Assembly: GCF_015291625.1 (NCBI RefSeq)
Contig: NZ_CP030047.1
Location: 4,402,001-4,466,000, forward strand
Length of the DNA: 64,000 nt
Direction of reading: 5' to 3'
Origin: Bradyrhizobium sp. CCBAU 53421
GTDB taxonomy: Bacteria > Pseudomonadota > Alphaproteobacteria > Rhizobiales > Xanthobacteraceae
Shown: in pieces, positions 17,802 to 26,583 of the stretch
Position numbering within the stretch: position 1 is the stretch's first letter
Layout of the letters: each line of letters starts with the position of its first letter
The notes under the pieces: model-generated
The model's database searches: none
Told to the model about the DNA's origin: nothing
Seen by the model: only the letters and a program-made list of their open reading frames with translations
Program-made: the position numbers and the translations under genes

Positions 17802-19454
17802 ATGGCAACGCAAGCTATCTCGATCGGCGACATTCAGCAGGACGAACATGCATCATGGGTACCCATGATCGCGATTGCGTGCGGTCAGATGATCATGTCG
17901 TTCAACGTCGCATCGCTGCCGGTCGCCATGGGAGGAATGGTGGCGAGCTTTGGAGTGGCGCCGACCACGGTCGCGACCGGGATCGTGGCCTACTCGATGC
18001 TGGTGGCCGGGTTCGTGATGCTTGGCGCGAAGCTCGCACAAAGGTTCGGGGCGGTGCAGGTCTTTCGCGCTGCCGTCGTACTTTTCCTGATAGCGCAGAT
18101 CGCGATGACGTTCAGCCCCACGGCCTCCGTCATGATTTCCGCTCAGGCGCTTTGCGGCGCCGCGGGCGCGGTGATCGTGCCGTCGCTCGTCGCGCTGATT
18201 GCCGAGAATTATGCCGGGCGCCAGCAGGCGACGGCCCTTGGTGCGCTTGGCTCGGCGCGGGCTGCCGCCGGCGTGCTGGCATTTGTCATCGGCGGGCTGC
18301 TCGGGACCTATATCGGCTGGCGCCCTGCGTTTGCAATTCTCATCGCTGCCTCGGCGATCGCTTTCGCGCTGAGTTTCCGTCTGCGGCCGGACCGCGGGCG
18401 CCCGGATGTTCAGATCGATCTGATCGGCGTCGCGCTTGCCGCGAGCGCAATCATTTTCATCAGTTTCGGATTCAACAATCTGAATGGATGGGGCGTGATC
18501 CTGGCGACCGCCAACGCACCGTTCGACGTGCTGGGCGTTTCGCCGGCACCGATCCTGATCGTCCTCGGCATTGTGCTCGGGCAGGCATTCCTGATGTGGA
18601 CGCATCGGCAGCAAGCCGCAGGGAGGACGCCGCTGCTGGCGCTGGAGGTGGTCGATTCGCCGGAGGAGCGGTGTGCCGTCTACGCGCTATTCGCGGTCGT
18701 GGCGCTGGAGGCCGCCCTGAACTTTACGGTGCCGCTCTATATCCAGATCGTGCAGGGACGATCGCCGATCGCGACCGCGATTGCGATGATGCCCTTCAAC
18801 CTGACCGTGTTTGTCGCGGCGATGCTGATCGTCAATCTCTACGACAAACTGACGCCCCGCCAGATCGGACGCTTCGGCTTCGGCCTCTGCACCGTCGCGT
18901 TGCTGTGGCTCGCGTCCGTTGTGCGCAACGACTGGAGCGCGATTCCCGTTCTGTTCGGACTCGTGCTGTTCGGCATCGGCCAGGGCTCCCTGGTGACGCT
19001 GCTGTTCAACGTTCTGGTCACGGCCTCGCCCAAGCAATTGGCCGGGGATGTCGGGTCGGTGCGCGGAACCACACAGAATCTGGCGGCTGCGGTTGGCACC
19101 GCAGTGGCCGGAGCTCTTCTCGTCGGTCTCTTGAGCACGATCGCGCTCGGCAGGATCGCGGCCAGTCCGGTGCTGACCAAGGAGCTTCAGAGCCAGGTCG
19201 ATCTCAGCAACATCACCTTCGTCAGCAATGACCGGCTGCGCAGCGTGCTCGAGGGCACCAGCGGTACGCCGCAGCAGGTCGAGGAAGCGGTCCGCGTCAA
19301 CACCGAGGCGCGGCTGCGCGCGCTGAAGATCGGATTGCTGATCATGGCCGGCCTCGCTCTGCTCGCGGTCATTCCCGCAGGCCGGCTGCCGAATTACCGG
19401 CCGGGAGAAATACCTGACGACGGAGCGACAGGCGAGGGCGAGCGGTCGGCCTGA
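17802..19454 (+). CDS. MFS transporter, DHA2-like with about 14 membrane segments
   Basis: 550 residues from the ATG at 17802, preceded by GGAGG; the frame extends upstream but overlaps glsA. Hydrophobic helices run almost throughout, and a loop between TM segments around residues 470-520 is polar. LGALGSARAAAGVLAFVIGG resembles the antiporter motif of drug:H+ antiporters. DHA2-type pumps export drugs or metabolites with proton exchange. Adjacent glsA and HdeD-like genes do not identify the substrate. Confidence 0.9.
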   Translation: MATQAISIGDIQQDEHASWVPMIAIACGQMIMSFNVASLPVAMGGMVASFGVAPTTVATGIVAYSMLVAGFVMLGAKLAQRFGAVQVFRAAVVLFLIAQIAMTFSPTASVMISAQALCGAAGAVIVPSLVALIAENYAGRQQATALGALGSARAAAGVLAFVIGGLLGTYIGWRPAFAILIAASAIAFALSFRLRPDRGRPDVQIDLIGVALAASAIIFISFGFNNLNGWGVILATANAPFDVLGVSPAPILIVLGIVLGQAFLMWTHRQQAAGRTPLLALEVVDSPEERCAVYALFAVVALEAALNFTVPLYIQIVQGRSPIATAIAMMPFNLTVFVAAMLIVNLYDKLTPRQIGRFGFGLCTVALLWLASVVRNDWSAIPVLFGLVLFGIGQGSLVTLLFNVLVTASPKQLAGDVGSVRGTTQNLAAAVGTAVAGALLVGLLSTIALGRIAASPVLTKELQSQVDLSNITFVSNDRLRSVLEGTSGTPQQVEEAVRVNTEARLRALKIGLLIMAGLALLAVIPAGRLPNYRPGEIPDDGATGEGERSA

Positions 19455-19567
19455 TTGGATGCTGGCCCCACCGCAGGAAGCTCTCGGCAACAACTGCGAG
19501 GAGCCGGGCATGGAAGAAATGGAATGCATGACCGTGCCGTTGCTGCTTGGGATTGAGGGAGGACGAG

Positions 19568-20131
19568 ATGGCCACCTATGAGAACAGTTCCACGATGCTC
19601 CGCGGCCTGCCTGGCCCGCCTCTATGGGTCTGCGTACTGCTCGGCCTCGTCATGATCGGCGCGGGCCTGCTGGTCCTGGGGGATGTCGTGCTTTTCACGG
19701 TGATCAGCGCCATCTTCATCGGCTGGACCGCGGTCGTCGCCGGTGCGTTCGAGATCGTGCACGCGTTCTGGACCAAGGGCTGGGGCGGATTCGTCTGGCA
19801 GCTTCTGCTTGGGGTGCTCTACCTTGCATGCGGCATCGTCCTGCTCAGCCAGCCGGTGGCGAGTGCGCTGCTCCTGACCTATGCTCTCGGCCTCATGCTT
19901 TTGATCTCCGGGATTGTGCGCATGCTGGTCGGCATCGGCCATCGGCAGCAGTCCGGCTGGATCATGCTGGCATCCGGGGTGTTTGGCGTCCTCGCAGGCC
20001 TCGTCATTCTGACCGGGTTTCCGGTCACCGGGCTGTGGGTGCTCGGGTTGCTGCTGGGGATCGATCTGCTGTCTCATGGCGTGGGATGGCTGACCTACGC
20101 GTTGCAGCCTGCCGCCAGGACGGCTCGGTAG
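19568..20131 (+). CDS. HdeD/DUF308-family membrane protein
   Basis: 187 residues from the ATG at 19568 (GGAGG six bases upstream). Six hydrophobic segments with glycine-rich helices (LGLVMIGAGLLVLGDVVLF, GVFGVLAGLVILTG) fit the HdeD family. HdeD is linked to acid resistance in E. coli; a function in this organism is inferred only by family. It follows the MFS gene in the same direction after a gap of about 110 bp. Confidence 0.85.
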   Translation: MATYENSSTMLRGLPGPPLWVCVLLGLVMIGAGLLVLGDVVLFTVISAIFIGWTAVVAGAFEIVHAFWTKGWGGFVWQLLLGVLYLACGIVLLSQPVASALLLTYALGLMLLISGIVRMLVGIGHRQQSGWIMLASGVFGVLAGLVILTGFPVTGLWVLGLLLGIDLLSHGVGWLTYALQPAARTAR

Positions 20132-20224
20132 GCCGTCAAGGAACTGCAATCAACCATCCTCTGGTCCCGCACACAGCGAGATCAATGACGGTCTCGAACG
20201 AGGTCTGATCGGCGGAGAGTGGAC

Positions 20225-21586
20225 ATGTCAGGTTTGAGCAAAAGCGTCTTCGTTTCGGCACTGGCTGCGTTGATCGGGGCAGGCCTCGCTGGCTCGCCGC
20301 CCGCGCGCGCGCAGCAGGACGCCGGCGTGCTGTTCCAGAATGTCCGCATTTTTGATGGCAGGAATGGCGCACTCTCGGCACCCTCCAATGTGCTGATCCG
20401 GAACAACAAGATCGAGATAATTTCGACCGCGGCGATCACGGCCGACGCCCAGGTGATCGCCGGCGACGGACGGGTGCTCATGCCCGGGCTGATCGATGCG
20501 CATTGGCACGCAATGCTCGTACGCCCGACGCCGGCGTCCGCAATGGCCAACGATATCGGCTACACCAACCTTCTTGCGGCCGCGGAGGCAACAGCCACGC
20601 TCATGCGAGGCTTTACCACCGTTCGCGATATGGGCGGACCGGCGTTTTCCCTCAAGCGGGCGATCGACGAGGGGCTCGTCGTCGGTCCGCGCATCTACCC
20701 ATCCGGTGCCATCATCACCATCACCGGCGGCCATGGCGACTTTCGGCAGCTGTCCGATCTGCCCAGAACGATCGGCGGCATGCTCAGCCGCATGGAGCGG
20801 ATAGGCGGCAGCATGGTCGCGGACAGCCCGGATGAAGTCCGCGTCCGCGCGCGCGAGCAGCTCATGCAGGGAGCGACGCAGGTCAAGCTCACGGCGGGCG
20901 GCGGGGTGGCGTCGCCGTTCAGTCCGATCGATGTGTCAACGTTCACCGAACCGGAGCTGCGCGCCGCGGTCGAAGCCGCCGAGAACTGGGGCACTTACGT
21001 CGCCGTCCACGCCTATACGCCGGTCGCGATCCAGCGATCGATCGCAGCGGGCGTCAAGGTTATCGAGCACGGTCACTTGATGGACGAAGCGTCGGCCCGC
21101 CTGATGGCGGACAAGGGAGTTTGGCTGAGCACTCAGCCCTTCCTCGATCCGTCGGGCGCCAGCGCCCTTGGACCTGCGGAGCAGGACAAGTTGCGCCAAG
21201 TCATTGCCGGCACCGACAGGGTCTACGGTTTTGCGAAGAAGTACAAGCTGAAGACGGCATTCGGCACCGACGTTCTGTTCTCGAAGGCGCTCGCTGACCG
21301 GCAAGGTGCCATGCTGACGACCCTTACGCGATGGTATACGCCGGCCGAAACGCTTGCGATGGCGACATCGACGAATGCCGAGTTGCTCAACCTGTCCGGG
21401 CTTCGAAACCCATATCCAGGCAGGCTAGGCGTGGTGGAGGAAGGCGCGCTGGCCGACCTTCTGCTGGTCGACGGCAATCCGCTCGACAACATCAAGCTGA
21501 TCGAGGATCCGGCAAAGAACTTCCTGGTCATCATGAAGGACGGAAAGGTCTACAAGAACCTTCTCGGTGGTGACCGCAACAAATAG
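20225..21586 (+). CDS. Exported amidohydrolase-family protein (metal-dependent hydrolase)
   Basis: 453 residues from the ATG at 20225, with a signal peptide (VFVSALAALIGAGLA... ending ARAQ). Motifs are the HxH pair in IDAHWH, a probable bridging Lys in VKLTAGGG, HAYT and EHGH for the next metal ligands, and GTDVLFS for the final Asp. This pattern matches the Xaa-Arg/Xaa-Pro dipeptidase-like amidohydrolases, so a periplasmic peptidase or amidase is plausible. It is a second exported amidohydrolase, related in plan to that at 8652-9866. Confidence 0.9.
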   Translation: MSGLSKSVFVSALAALIGAGLAGSPPARAQQDAGVLFQNVRIFDGRNGALSAPSNVLIRNNKIEIISTAAITADAQVIAGDGRVLMPGLIDAHWHAMLVRPTPASAMANDIGYTNLLAAAEATATLMRGFTTVRDMGGPAFSLKRAIDEGLVVGPRIYPSGAIITITGGHGDFRQLSDLPRTIGGMLSRMERIGGSMVADSPDEVRVRAREQLMQGATQVKLTAGGGVASPFSPIDVSTFTEPELRAAVEAAENWGTYVAVHAYTPVAIQRSIAAGVKVIEHGHLMDEASARLMADKGVWLSTQPFLDPSGASALGPAEQDKLRQVIAGTDRVYGFAKKYKLKTAFGTDVLFSKALADRQGAMLTTLTRWYTPAETLAMATSTNAELLNLSGLRNPYPGRLGVVEEGALADLLLVDGNPLDNIKLIEDPAKNFLVIMKDGKVYKNLLGGDRNK

Positions 21587-21662
21587 ACGCGCCGTGATGA
21601 CAGGACGGGCCGGGCGGTTGCGTCAAAGCAGTGGTGCGCATCGGGGCGAGACGGCTTGGCCG

Positions 21663-22118
21663 CTAGCGCCTGAACTGCACGAGAAACATCCACAGCGAAT
21701 CGTGCGCGCTCTCGACGTCCGAAATCACCCAGCCGTCGGGACTGTTGACGACGATGAAGTTGAGCGTGACCGCGCGGCCTTCATTGTCGAATGTGACCGT
21801 TATGTCGGTCTTGTCGAACTGCCGGCGCGGAGTTGCGATCGAGATCGGACCGAGCCGCCAGGTCGGGCTCTGCACCAGGAAATCGTACGGCGCATCGTGC
21901 AGGGCGGTCCAGACGCCGCGCAGGGGGGCATCGAAGAATTGGCGTGCCGTTTCGTCGTCGCGCGGCAGGCCGTTGGAAAACGCCGGGCTGCCTTTTCCGT
22001 AATGGGCGTAGACGTTGCGGATCAGCGATTCCGGCGAGCGGAACCCGGCATCGGCGCGGGCGGCCCCGATGGCGGCCGCAACGAGCAGGAAACCGGCGAG
22101 GATTTGGGCGCGTTCCAT
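21663..22118 (-). CDS. Exported DUF3828-like protein
   Basis: 151 residues from the ATG at 22118; the frame extends upstream into the start region of the divergent ATP12 gene and is not protein-like there. A signal peptide (ILAGFLLVAAAIGAARA) is followed by LIRNVYAHYGKGSP and a beta-rich C-terminal half (VTLNFIVVNSPDGWVISDV), which fits DUF3828. The function is unknown; a periplasmic location is expected. It is divergent from the ATP12 chaperone gene, about 70 bp apart. Confidence 0.78.
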   Translation of the reverse strand: MERAQILAGFLLVAAAIGAARADAGFRSPESLIRNVYAHYGKGSPAFSNGLPRDDETARQFFDAPLRGVWTALHDAPYDFLVQSPTWRLGPISIATPRRQFDKTDITVTFDNEGRAVTLNFIVVNSPDGWVISDVESAHDSLWMFLVQFRR

Positions 22119-22188
22119 GAGCTTTATTTGCCGTAGTCCCTGACATATCTTGCAGGGAAATCCTTCCGAACGAAAGCCGGCCGGCGCG

Positions 22189-22974
22189 ATGCGCGAACTC
22201 TTCGACGACGTCCCTGAACAATCCCCGCTCGATCCGCAGGAGGCGGTGCGGCGCCATATCCGCACGCCGCAGCGCAAGCGGTTCTACACCAGCGCCGGCG
22301 TCGCCGAGGCCGACGGCGGATTTTCGGTCACGCTCGACGGCAAGCAGATCCGTTCGCCGTCCGGCAAGCCGATCGTGGTGCCGACCCGCGCCATTGCCGA
22401 TGCGGTTGCGGCCGAATGGAATGCGCAGGGCGAGACCATCGATCCCATGACCATGCCGCTGACGCGGCTTGCCAACAGCGTGATCGAGGGGGTGATCGAT
22501 CGCGTCGACGAGGTCGCCGACGATGCGGCCAAGTTCCTGGGCAGTGACCTCTTGTTCTACCGTGCCGGCCATCCCGAGACGCTGGTGGCGCGCGAGGCGC
22601 AGCAATGGGACCCGATCCTGTTCTGGGCCGCCGATGCGCTCGGCGCCCATTTCGTAATGGCCGAAGGGGTGATGCACGTCGGCCAGCCCGAGCCGGCGAT
22701 CAGGGCGGCGCGCGCCGCGTTTCCGACTGATCCGTGGTCGGTCGCGGCACTCCATGTGGTGACGACGCTGACCGGCTCGGCGCTGCTGGCGCTGGCGCTG
22801 GCCCATGGCGTCCGCGACGAGGACCAGGTCTGGGCCGCCGCCCATGTCGACGAGGACTGGAACATCGAGAAATGGGGCGTCGACGAGGAGGTCGCCGCGC
22901 GCCGCGCCGCCCGGCAGGTCGATTTCAAGGCCGCCGCCGGCGTTCTCAGGGAGCTGCGGCCGGCTGCCGGTTAA
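22189..22974 (+). CDS. ATP12-family F1-ATPase assembly chaperone
   Basis: 261 residues from the ATG at 22189 (a TTG at 22150 is the only earlier start). The KRFYTSAGVAEADGGFSV entry, LDGKQIRSPSGKPI, the WNAQGETIDPMTMPLTRLAN stretch and LLFYRAGHPETL are all typical of ATP12. In mitochondria ATP12 binds the F1 alpha subunit before assembly; alphaproteobacteria hold the related chaperone. No ATP synthase genes are nearby, which is normal. It precedes the FliK-like gene in the same direction by 64 bp. Confidence 0.93.
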   Translation: MRELFDDVPEQSPLDPQEAVRRHIRTPQRKRFYTSAGVAEADGGFSVTLDGKQIRSPSGKPIVVPTRAIADAVAAEWNAQGETIDPMTMPLTRLANSVIEGVIDRVDEVADDAAKFLGSDLLFYRAGHPETLVAREAQQWDPILFWAADALGAHFVMAEGVMHVGQPEPAIRAARAAFPTDPWSVAALHVVTTLTGSALLALALAHGVRDEDQVWAAAHVDEDWNIEKWGVDEEVAARRAARQVDFKAAAGVLRELRPAAG

Positions 22975-23038
22975 CGGGGGGTTTACGGCGCCGGGCTAGC
23001 CTGCGGCACGTCCCTCGCGTCTGGCCGAGACCTCCGAC

Positions 23039-24622
23039 ATGGCTATCGCCATCAATCCCGTGCTGCCGGTGCTCGCCTCGAAGGAGGCGGACAGCGTCGC
23101 GCCTGATCTCACGCTGGAGGCCGGTAGCGTCGTCAATGCGCAGGTGCTGAAGGTCCTGTCTGCCGATCTGGTGCGGATCGCGATCGCGAGCCTGTCGATC
23201 GACGTCCAGACCGAGGTGCCGCTGCAGCAGGGCCAGAACCTGCAGCTTGCGGTCTCGCAGACCAATGACGGCATCCGCCTGCAACTGGTCGGGCCGGGGG
23301 CCGACAGCGGCGATGCCGTGCAATTGTCGCCGGCGGCGACCAACGTCACCGCCGCTCCGCAACCCGTCGCCACGGCGCCCAAGGCTGCACTGACGCCGCT
23401 GGAGCGTGTCACCATCACGGCTGTGGCGCAGCATGCGGCCGCCGTGCAGGGCAGCCAGGCGCCGCTGTTTGCCAATCTCACGGCAGTCGCCGCGGCCAAT
23501 CTGCCGCCGAAGTTGCAGGCCGCAATTGCACAGGTGCTGGCCCAGCAGACCGGCCTGACCGAGAATTTGAGCGGCGATGCCGTCAAGGCCGGCTTCCAGA
23601 AATCCGGCCTGCTGCTGGAGGCGACGCTCGCCTCGGGCGTAGCGCCGGCGAGCGGCAGCGTGCCCGACCTGAAGGCCGCGCTGATCGTGCTGCGCCAGGC
23701 GCTGACCTCGCTCGGTGCTGGCGATGCCGCAAGGCCCGCATCCACGTCGCTGCAGCAACCGGCGCTCGCCAGTGCCGGCACGGCGCCGAGCATTGTGCCG
23801 CCGTCGATGCCCGAGCTCGAGGTTCAGGAGATCTTGCTGCCGCAGGCGCGCGTGCCGGTTGCCGAAGATATCGCTCGCGGCGGCGCCACCGGGCTCGCTG
23901 GCGCACTCGCCGATGCGCTCGATGCCGGCCCGTCATCCGGCGGCGCGCTCAATCTCATCCAGGAAGCGCTGCACGAGCTCGGCAACCCGGCGCGGCAGGG
24001 TGCCGCATCGAGGGAGATGCTGCCCGGCGATGTGCCCGCGCGCGGCAGCACGCCGCCACCGCCGTTTCACGGCGCGCTGCCGTCGGCGCAAGCCGTTGCC
24101 GAGCCGTCGATTGCGTCAGGCACGCCGCTCGCTGCCGCCGCGCACCGCCTGTTGGAAAACACCGACGCGGCACTGGCGCGGCAGACGCTGCTGCAAATCG
24201 CTTCGCTGCCGGATCGCAGCGACGGCTCGCGTCCGCAGCTCGATGCCATGGTGCCGCGCTGGAATTTCGAGATCCCGTTCCTGACCCAGCAGGGCACGGC
24301 GATGGCGCAGTTCGAGATTTCCCGCGACGGCAGCGGCACTGAAGTCGAAGCCGCCAAGCGGGTCTGGCGGGCGCGCTTCACGCTCGACGTCGAGCCGGCC
24401 GGTCCGGTGCACGCGCTGGTCTCGCTGAACGGCGAGCGCACCTCGGTGCGGATGTGGGCCGAGCGTCCCTCGACCGCCGCGCAGCTGCGCGCCGGCGCCT
24501 CCGAATTGAGCCAGGCGCTGACCCGCGCCGAGCTCACGCCCGGCGATATCGAGATCCGCGACGGCAGCCCGCCGCAACCTGTGCCGGCACGCGCCGGCCA
24601 CTTCCTGGACCGTGCCTCATGA
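23039..24622 (+). CDS. FliK-like protein with C-terminal hook-length control domain
   Basis: 527 residues, rich in Ala, Pro and Gln for most of its length. The last about 120 residues have the Flg_hook (FliK C-terminal) pattern: RWNFEIPFL...FEISRDG, TLDVEPAGPVHALVSLNGER, SVRMWAERPS and LTRAELTPGDIEIRDG. FliK C-domains interact with FlhB to switch flagellar export specificity. No flagellar structural genes are present here. Its stop overlaps the start of the FlhB-C-like gene (ATGA), strong evidence that they work together. Overall length and composition resemble orphan FliK-like proteins such as Bacillus YlqG. Confidence 0.82.
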   Translation: MAIAINPVLPVLASKEADSVAPDLTLEAGSVVNAQVLKVLSADLVRIAIASLSIDVQTEVPLQQGQNLQLAVSQTNDGIRLQLVGPGADSGDAVQLSPAATNVTAAPQPVATAPKAALTPLERVTITAVAQHAAAVQGSQAPLFANLTAVAAANLPPKLQAAIAQVLAQQTGLTENLSGDAVKAGFQKSGLLLEATLASGVAPASGSVPDLKAALIVLRQALTSLGAGDAARPASTSLQQPALASAGTAPSIVPPSMPELEVQEILLPQARVPVAEDIARGGATGLAGALADALDAGPSSGGALNLIQEALHELGNPARQGAASREMLPGDVPARGSTPPPPFHGALPSAQAVAEPSIASGTPLAAAAHRLLENTDAALARQTLLQIASLPDRSDGSRPQLDAMVPRWNFEIPFLTQQGTAMAQFEISRDGSGTEVEAAKRVWRARFTLDVEPAGPVHALVSLNGERTSVRMWAERPSTAAQLRAGASELSQALTRAELTPGDIEIRDGSPPQPVPARAGHFLDRAS

Positions 24623-24882
24623 GCGATGCGCAGAACCAGCTCGCGGTCGCGCTGCATTACGATCACGCCGGTGCGCCGCGCGTCGTGGCGAAAGGCAAGG
24701 GGGCGATCGGCGCCAAGATCATCGAGGTCGCCAAGGCCAACGACATCCCGATCGAGCAGAACGAGGTGCTGGCCGGCGCGCTCTCCAATGTCGAGCTCGG
24801 CGACGAGATCCCGGCCGAGCTCTACAAGGCCGTCGCCGAGGTGCTGGTATTCGTGCTGCGGATGTCGGGACGGGCGCGGTAG
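24619..24882 (+). CDS. Stand-alone FlhB C-terminal-domain protein (FlhX/YlqH-like)
   Basis: 87 residues. The whole protein aligns with the cytoplasmic C-terminal fragment of FlhB/YscU: NQLAVALHY in place of NPTHYAVAL, then GAPRVVAKGKG, an IEVAKANDIPIEQN helix-strand segment and IPAELYKAVAEVLVFV. It begins just where FlhB self-cleaves between Asn and Pro, so it corresponds to the released FlhB-CC fragment with the NPTH cleavage motif missing. There is no transmembrane part. It overlaps the FliK-like gene by four bases. A role in a type III export switch is inferred from family only. Confidence 0.85.
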   Translation: MSDAQNQLAVALHYDHAGAPRVVAKGKGAIGAKIIEVAKANDIPIEQNEVLAGALSNVELGDEIPAELYKAVAEVLVFVLRMSGRAR

Positions 24883-24886
24883 CTAT

Positions 24887-24946
24887 AGCGTTTTCAAGCG
24901 AAGTGAGGACCGGTTCGCGCGAAGAAAACGCGTCAGACAAGAGAGC
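24887..24946 (+). repeat. Dispersed repeat R1, copy 1 (partial)
   Basis: Begins AGCGTTTTCAAGCGAAGTG and contains ACCGGTTCGCGCGAAGAAAACGCGTC. Closely related copies in the same orientation are at 38113-38204 and 39698-39799. This copy lacks the long terminal hairpin of the others. It lies between the FlhB-like gene and the class D beta-lactamase gene. Confidence 0.85.
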
Positions 24947-24969
24947 CTTATTGCCATCCTTTTACCACG

Positions 24970-25827
24970 ATGGCATCCACCATCCTCATCGATGCGAACC
25001 AACCCAAGGTCCCCGTGATCCATCGCCGCCATGCGCTCGGTCTGTTCGCCGCCGCAGCCATCCTGCCGTCGCGCAGCTTTGCCAACGTGTCCTACCAGCG
25101 CAGCGAGTTTCGCGAGGACCTGCAAAAGCGGTTCTTCGATCTCGGCACCGAGGGCACCTTCGTCGGCTACAAGATCGAGGACTATCTGATCATCGCGAGC
25201 GACAAGGTTCGCTCGGGCGAGGGCAAATTGCCGGCTTCGACCTTCAAGATCCCGAACGCGCTGATCGCGCTCGAGACCGGCGTGGTGCAGGACCCGGACA
25301 AGGACGTCTTCAAGTGGGACGGCACGACGCGCAGCATTGAGGCCTGGAACAAGGATCACACGCTGCGCTCGGCGATCGCGGTGTCGGCATTTCCGGTGTT
25401 CCAGGAGATCGCCCGCCGGATCGGCGAGGAGCGGATGCAGAAGTATCTCGACATCATCGACTACGGCAACCGCGACATCGGCGGCGGCATCGATCAGTTC
25501 TGGGTCTCGGGCAATTTGCGGATCGATCCGGTGCAGCAGATCGACTTCCTCGACCGCCTGCGCCGCGGCGTGCTGCCGGTCGGCAAGCGGAGCCAAGAGG
25601 TGGTGTGCGACATCCTTCCCGTCACCAAAGTCGGCGACGCCGTCATTCGCGCCAAGACTGGCCTCACCGACAAGGAGCACGGCTCGCTCGGCTGGCTGGT
25701 CGGCTGGGCCGAGAAGGGCGGCGACGTCACGGTGTTCGCGATGAACATGGATTGCAAGACGCAGGCGCAGATCGACGCGCGGATGAGCGTCACGCAGCAA
25801 TGCCTCACCGATATCGTCGCGCTGTGA
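24970..25827 (+). CDS. Class D (OXA-type) beta-lactamase
   Basis: 285 residues. Class D motifs are in place: STFK with Ser90 and the carboxylatable Lys93, YGN at 165-167, KTG at 229-231, and the FWVSGNLRI strand plus SLGWLVGW after KTG. At the SxV position the protein has S139-A-F141, so the usual Val is Phe. The N-terminus is HRRHALGLFAAAAILPSRSFA; RR ahead of a hydrophobic stretch suggests Tat-type export to the periplasm. The family hydrolyses penicillins and sometimes carbapenems; the activity here is not predictable. It stands alone after an R1 repeat. Confidence 0.93.
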   Translation: MASTILIDANQPKVPVIHRRHALGLFAAAAILPSRSFANVSYQRSEFREDLQKRFFDLGTEGTFVGYKIEDYLIIASDKVRSGEGKLPASTFKIPNALIALETGVVQDPDKDVFKWDGTTRSIEAWNKDHTLRSAIAVSAFPVFQEIARRIGEERMQKYLDIIDYGNRDIGGGIDQFWVSGNLRIDPVQQIDFLDRLRRGVLPVGKRSQEVVCDILPVTKVGDAVIRAKTGLTDKEHGSLGWLVGWAEKGGDVTVFAMNMDCKTQAQIDARMSVTQQCLTDIVAL

Positions 25828-25880
25828 CGAGCTGATCCGCGTGTGCTGCGGCTGGTGGCCGCCGCGCTGCTCGACTAGCA

Positions 25881-25907
25881 TCCTCCGATAAAATCATATG
25901 CGGAGGA
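25881..25907 (+). promoter_or_regulatory. Hairpin that pairs with the Shine-Dalgarno of the next gene
   Basis: TCCTCCG at 25881-25887 is the exact reverse complement of CGGAGGA at 25901-25907, with a 13-nt A/T-rich loop. The right arm is the ribosome-binding site (GGAGG, five bases before the ATG at 25912). If the mRNA starts upstream of 25881 the site would be masked, so translation could be gated by temperature, protein binding or transcript start choice. Confidence 0.6.
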
Positions 25908-25911
25908 AATC

Positions 25912-26568
25912 ATGCAATCAGCATCCGTCTGGCTCTCGTCGCTCACGCTGGCCGCGGCCGGCGGCTGGCTCGCGGCCACGATGTTTTCGGCGCCGGCCAC
26001 CAGCAAGGAGCCGCGTTTCCCGCAGCTCACAATGGATCAGCTGAGCGACCAGCAGCGGCCGCTCGGCGAGGCGATCATGAAGGTGTCGAGCGTCGGCATC
26101 GGCGGTCCCTACAATCCGATGATCAGAAGCCCGGTGCTCGGCCAGCGGCTCTATGATCTGTTCTATTATCTGCGCTGGCAGACCTCGGTGCCGACGCGGC
26201 TCAACGAATTCGCGATCCTGATCATCGGCCGGCAGTGGCGCTCGCAGGTCGAGTGGTTCGCGCACGCGCCGCTTGCCGCCAAGGCCGGACTGTCGGCTGA
26301 CGTGATCGCCGAGCTGAAGGCCGGCAACCGGCCGACGAAAATGACCGACGACGAGGCCGTGGTGTACGATTTCGTCACCGAGCTCACCACCACCAAGAAG
26401 GTCTCCGACGAGACCTATGCGCGGGCGAAGAAGGTTTTCAACGACCAGCAGATCGTCGACCTCACCGCGGTCGCCGGCAATTACGTGATGGTCGCGATGA
26501 TCCTGGCGATGGCCGAGGAGACCGTGCCGCCTGGCAAGGAGGAGCCGTTCAAGGTCGGCGAGAAGTAG
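25912..26568 (+). CDS. Carboxymuconolactone decarboxylase-family protein, probably exported
   Basis: 218 residues. An N-terminal hydrophobic stretch (WLSSLTLAAAGGWLAATMFS) looks like a signal peptide or anchor. The core has LNEFAILIIGRQWRSQVEWFAH, as in the CMD/AhpD fold, but without a CxxC, so it is not an AhpD-type disulphide reductase. A decarboxylase or hydrolase-like role on a small aromatic or lactone is possible. It has an excellent GGAGG site that is masked by a hairpin (listed separately). It converges on the MocR gene. Confidence 0.85.
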   Translation: MQSASVWLSSLTLAAAGGWLAATMFSAPATSKEPRFPQLTMDQLSDQQRPLGEAIMKVSSVGIGGPYNPMIRSPVLGQRLYDLFYYLRWQTSVPTRLNEFAILIIGRQWRSQVEWFAHAPLAAKAGLSADVIAELKAGNRPTKMTDDEAVVYDFVTELTTTKKVSDETYARAKKVFNDQQIVDLTAVAGNYVMVAMILAMAEETVPPGKEEPFKVGEK

Positions 26569-26583
26569 GGCGCGGCCTCCGCT

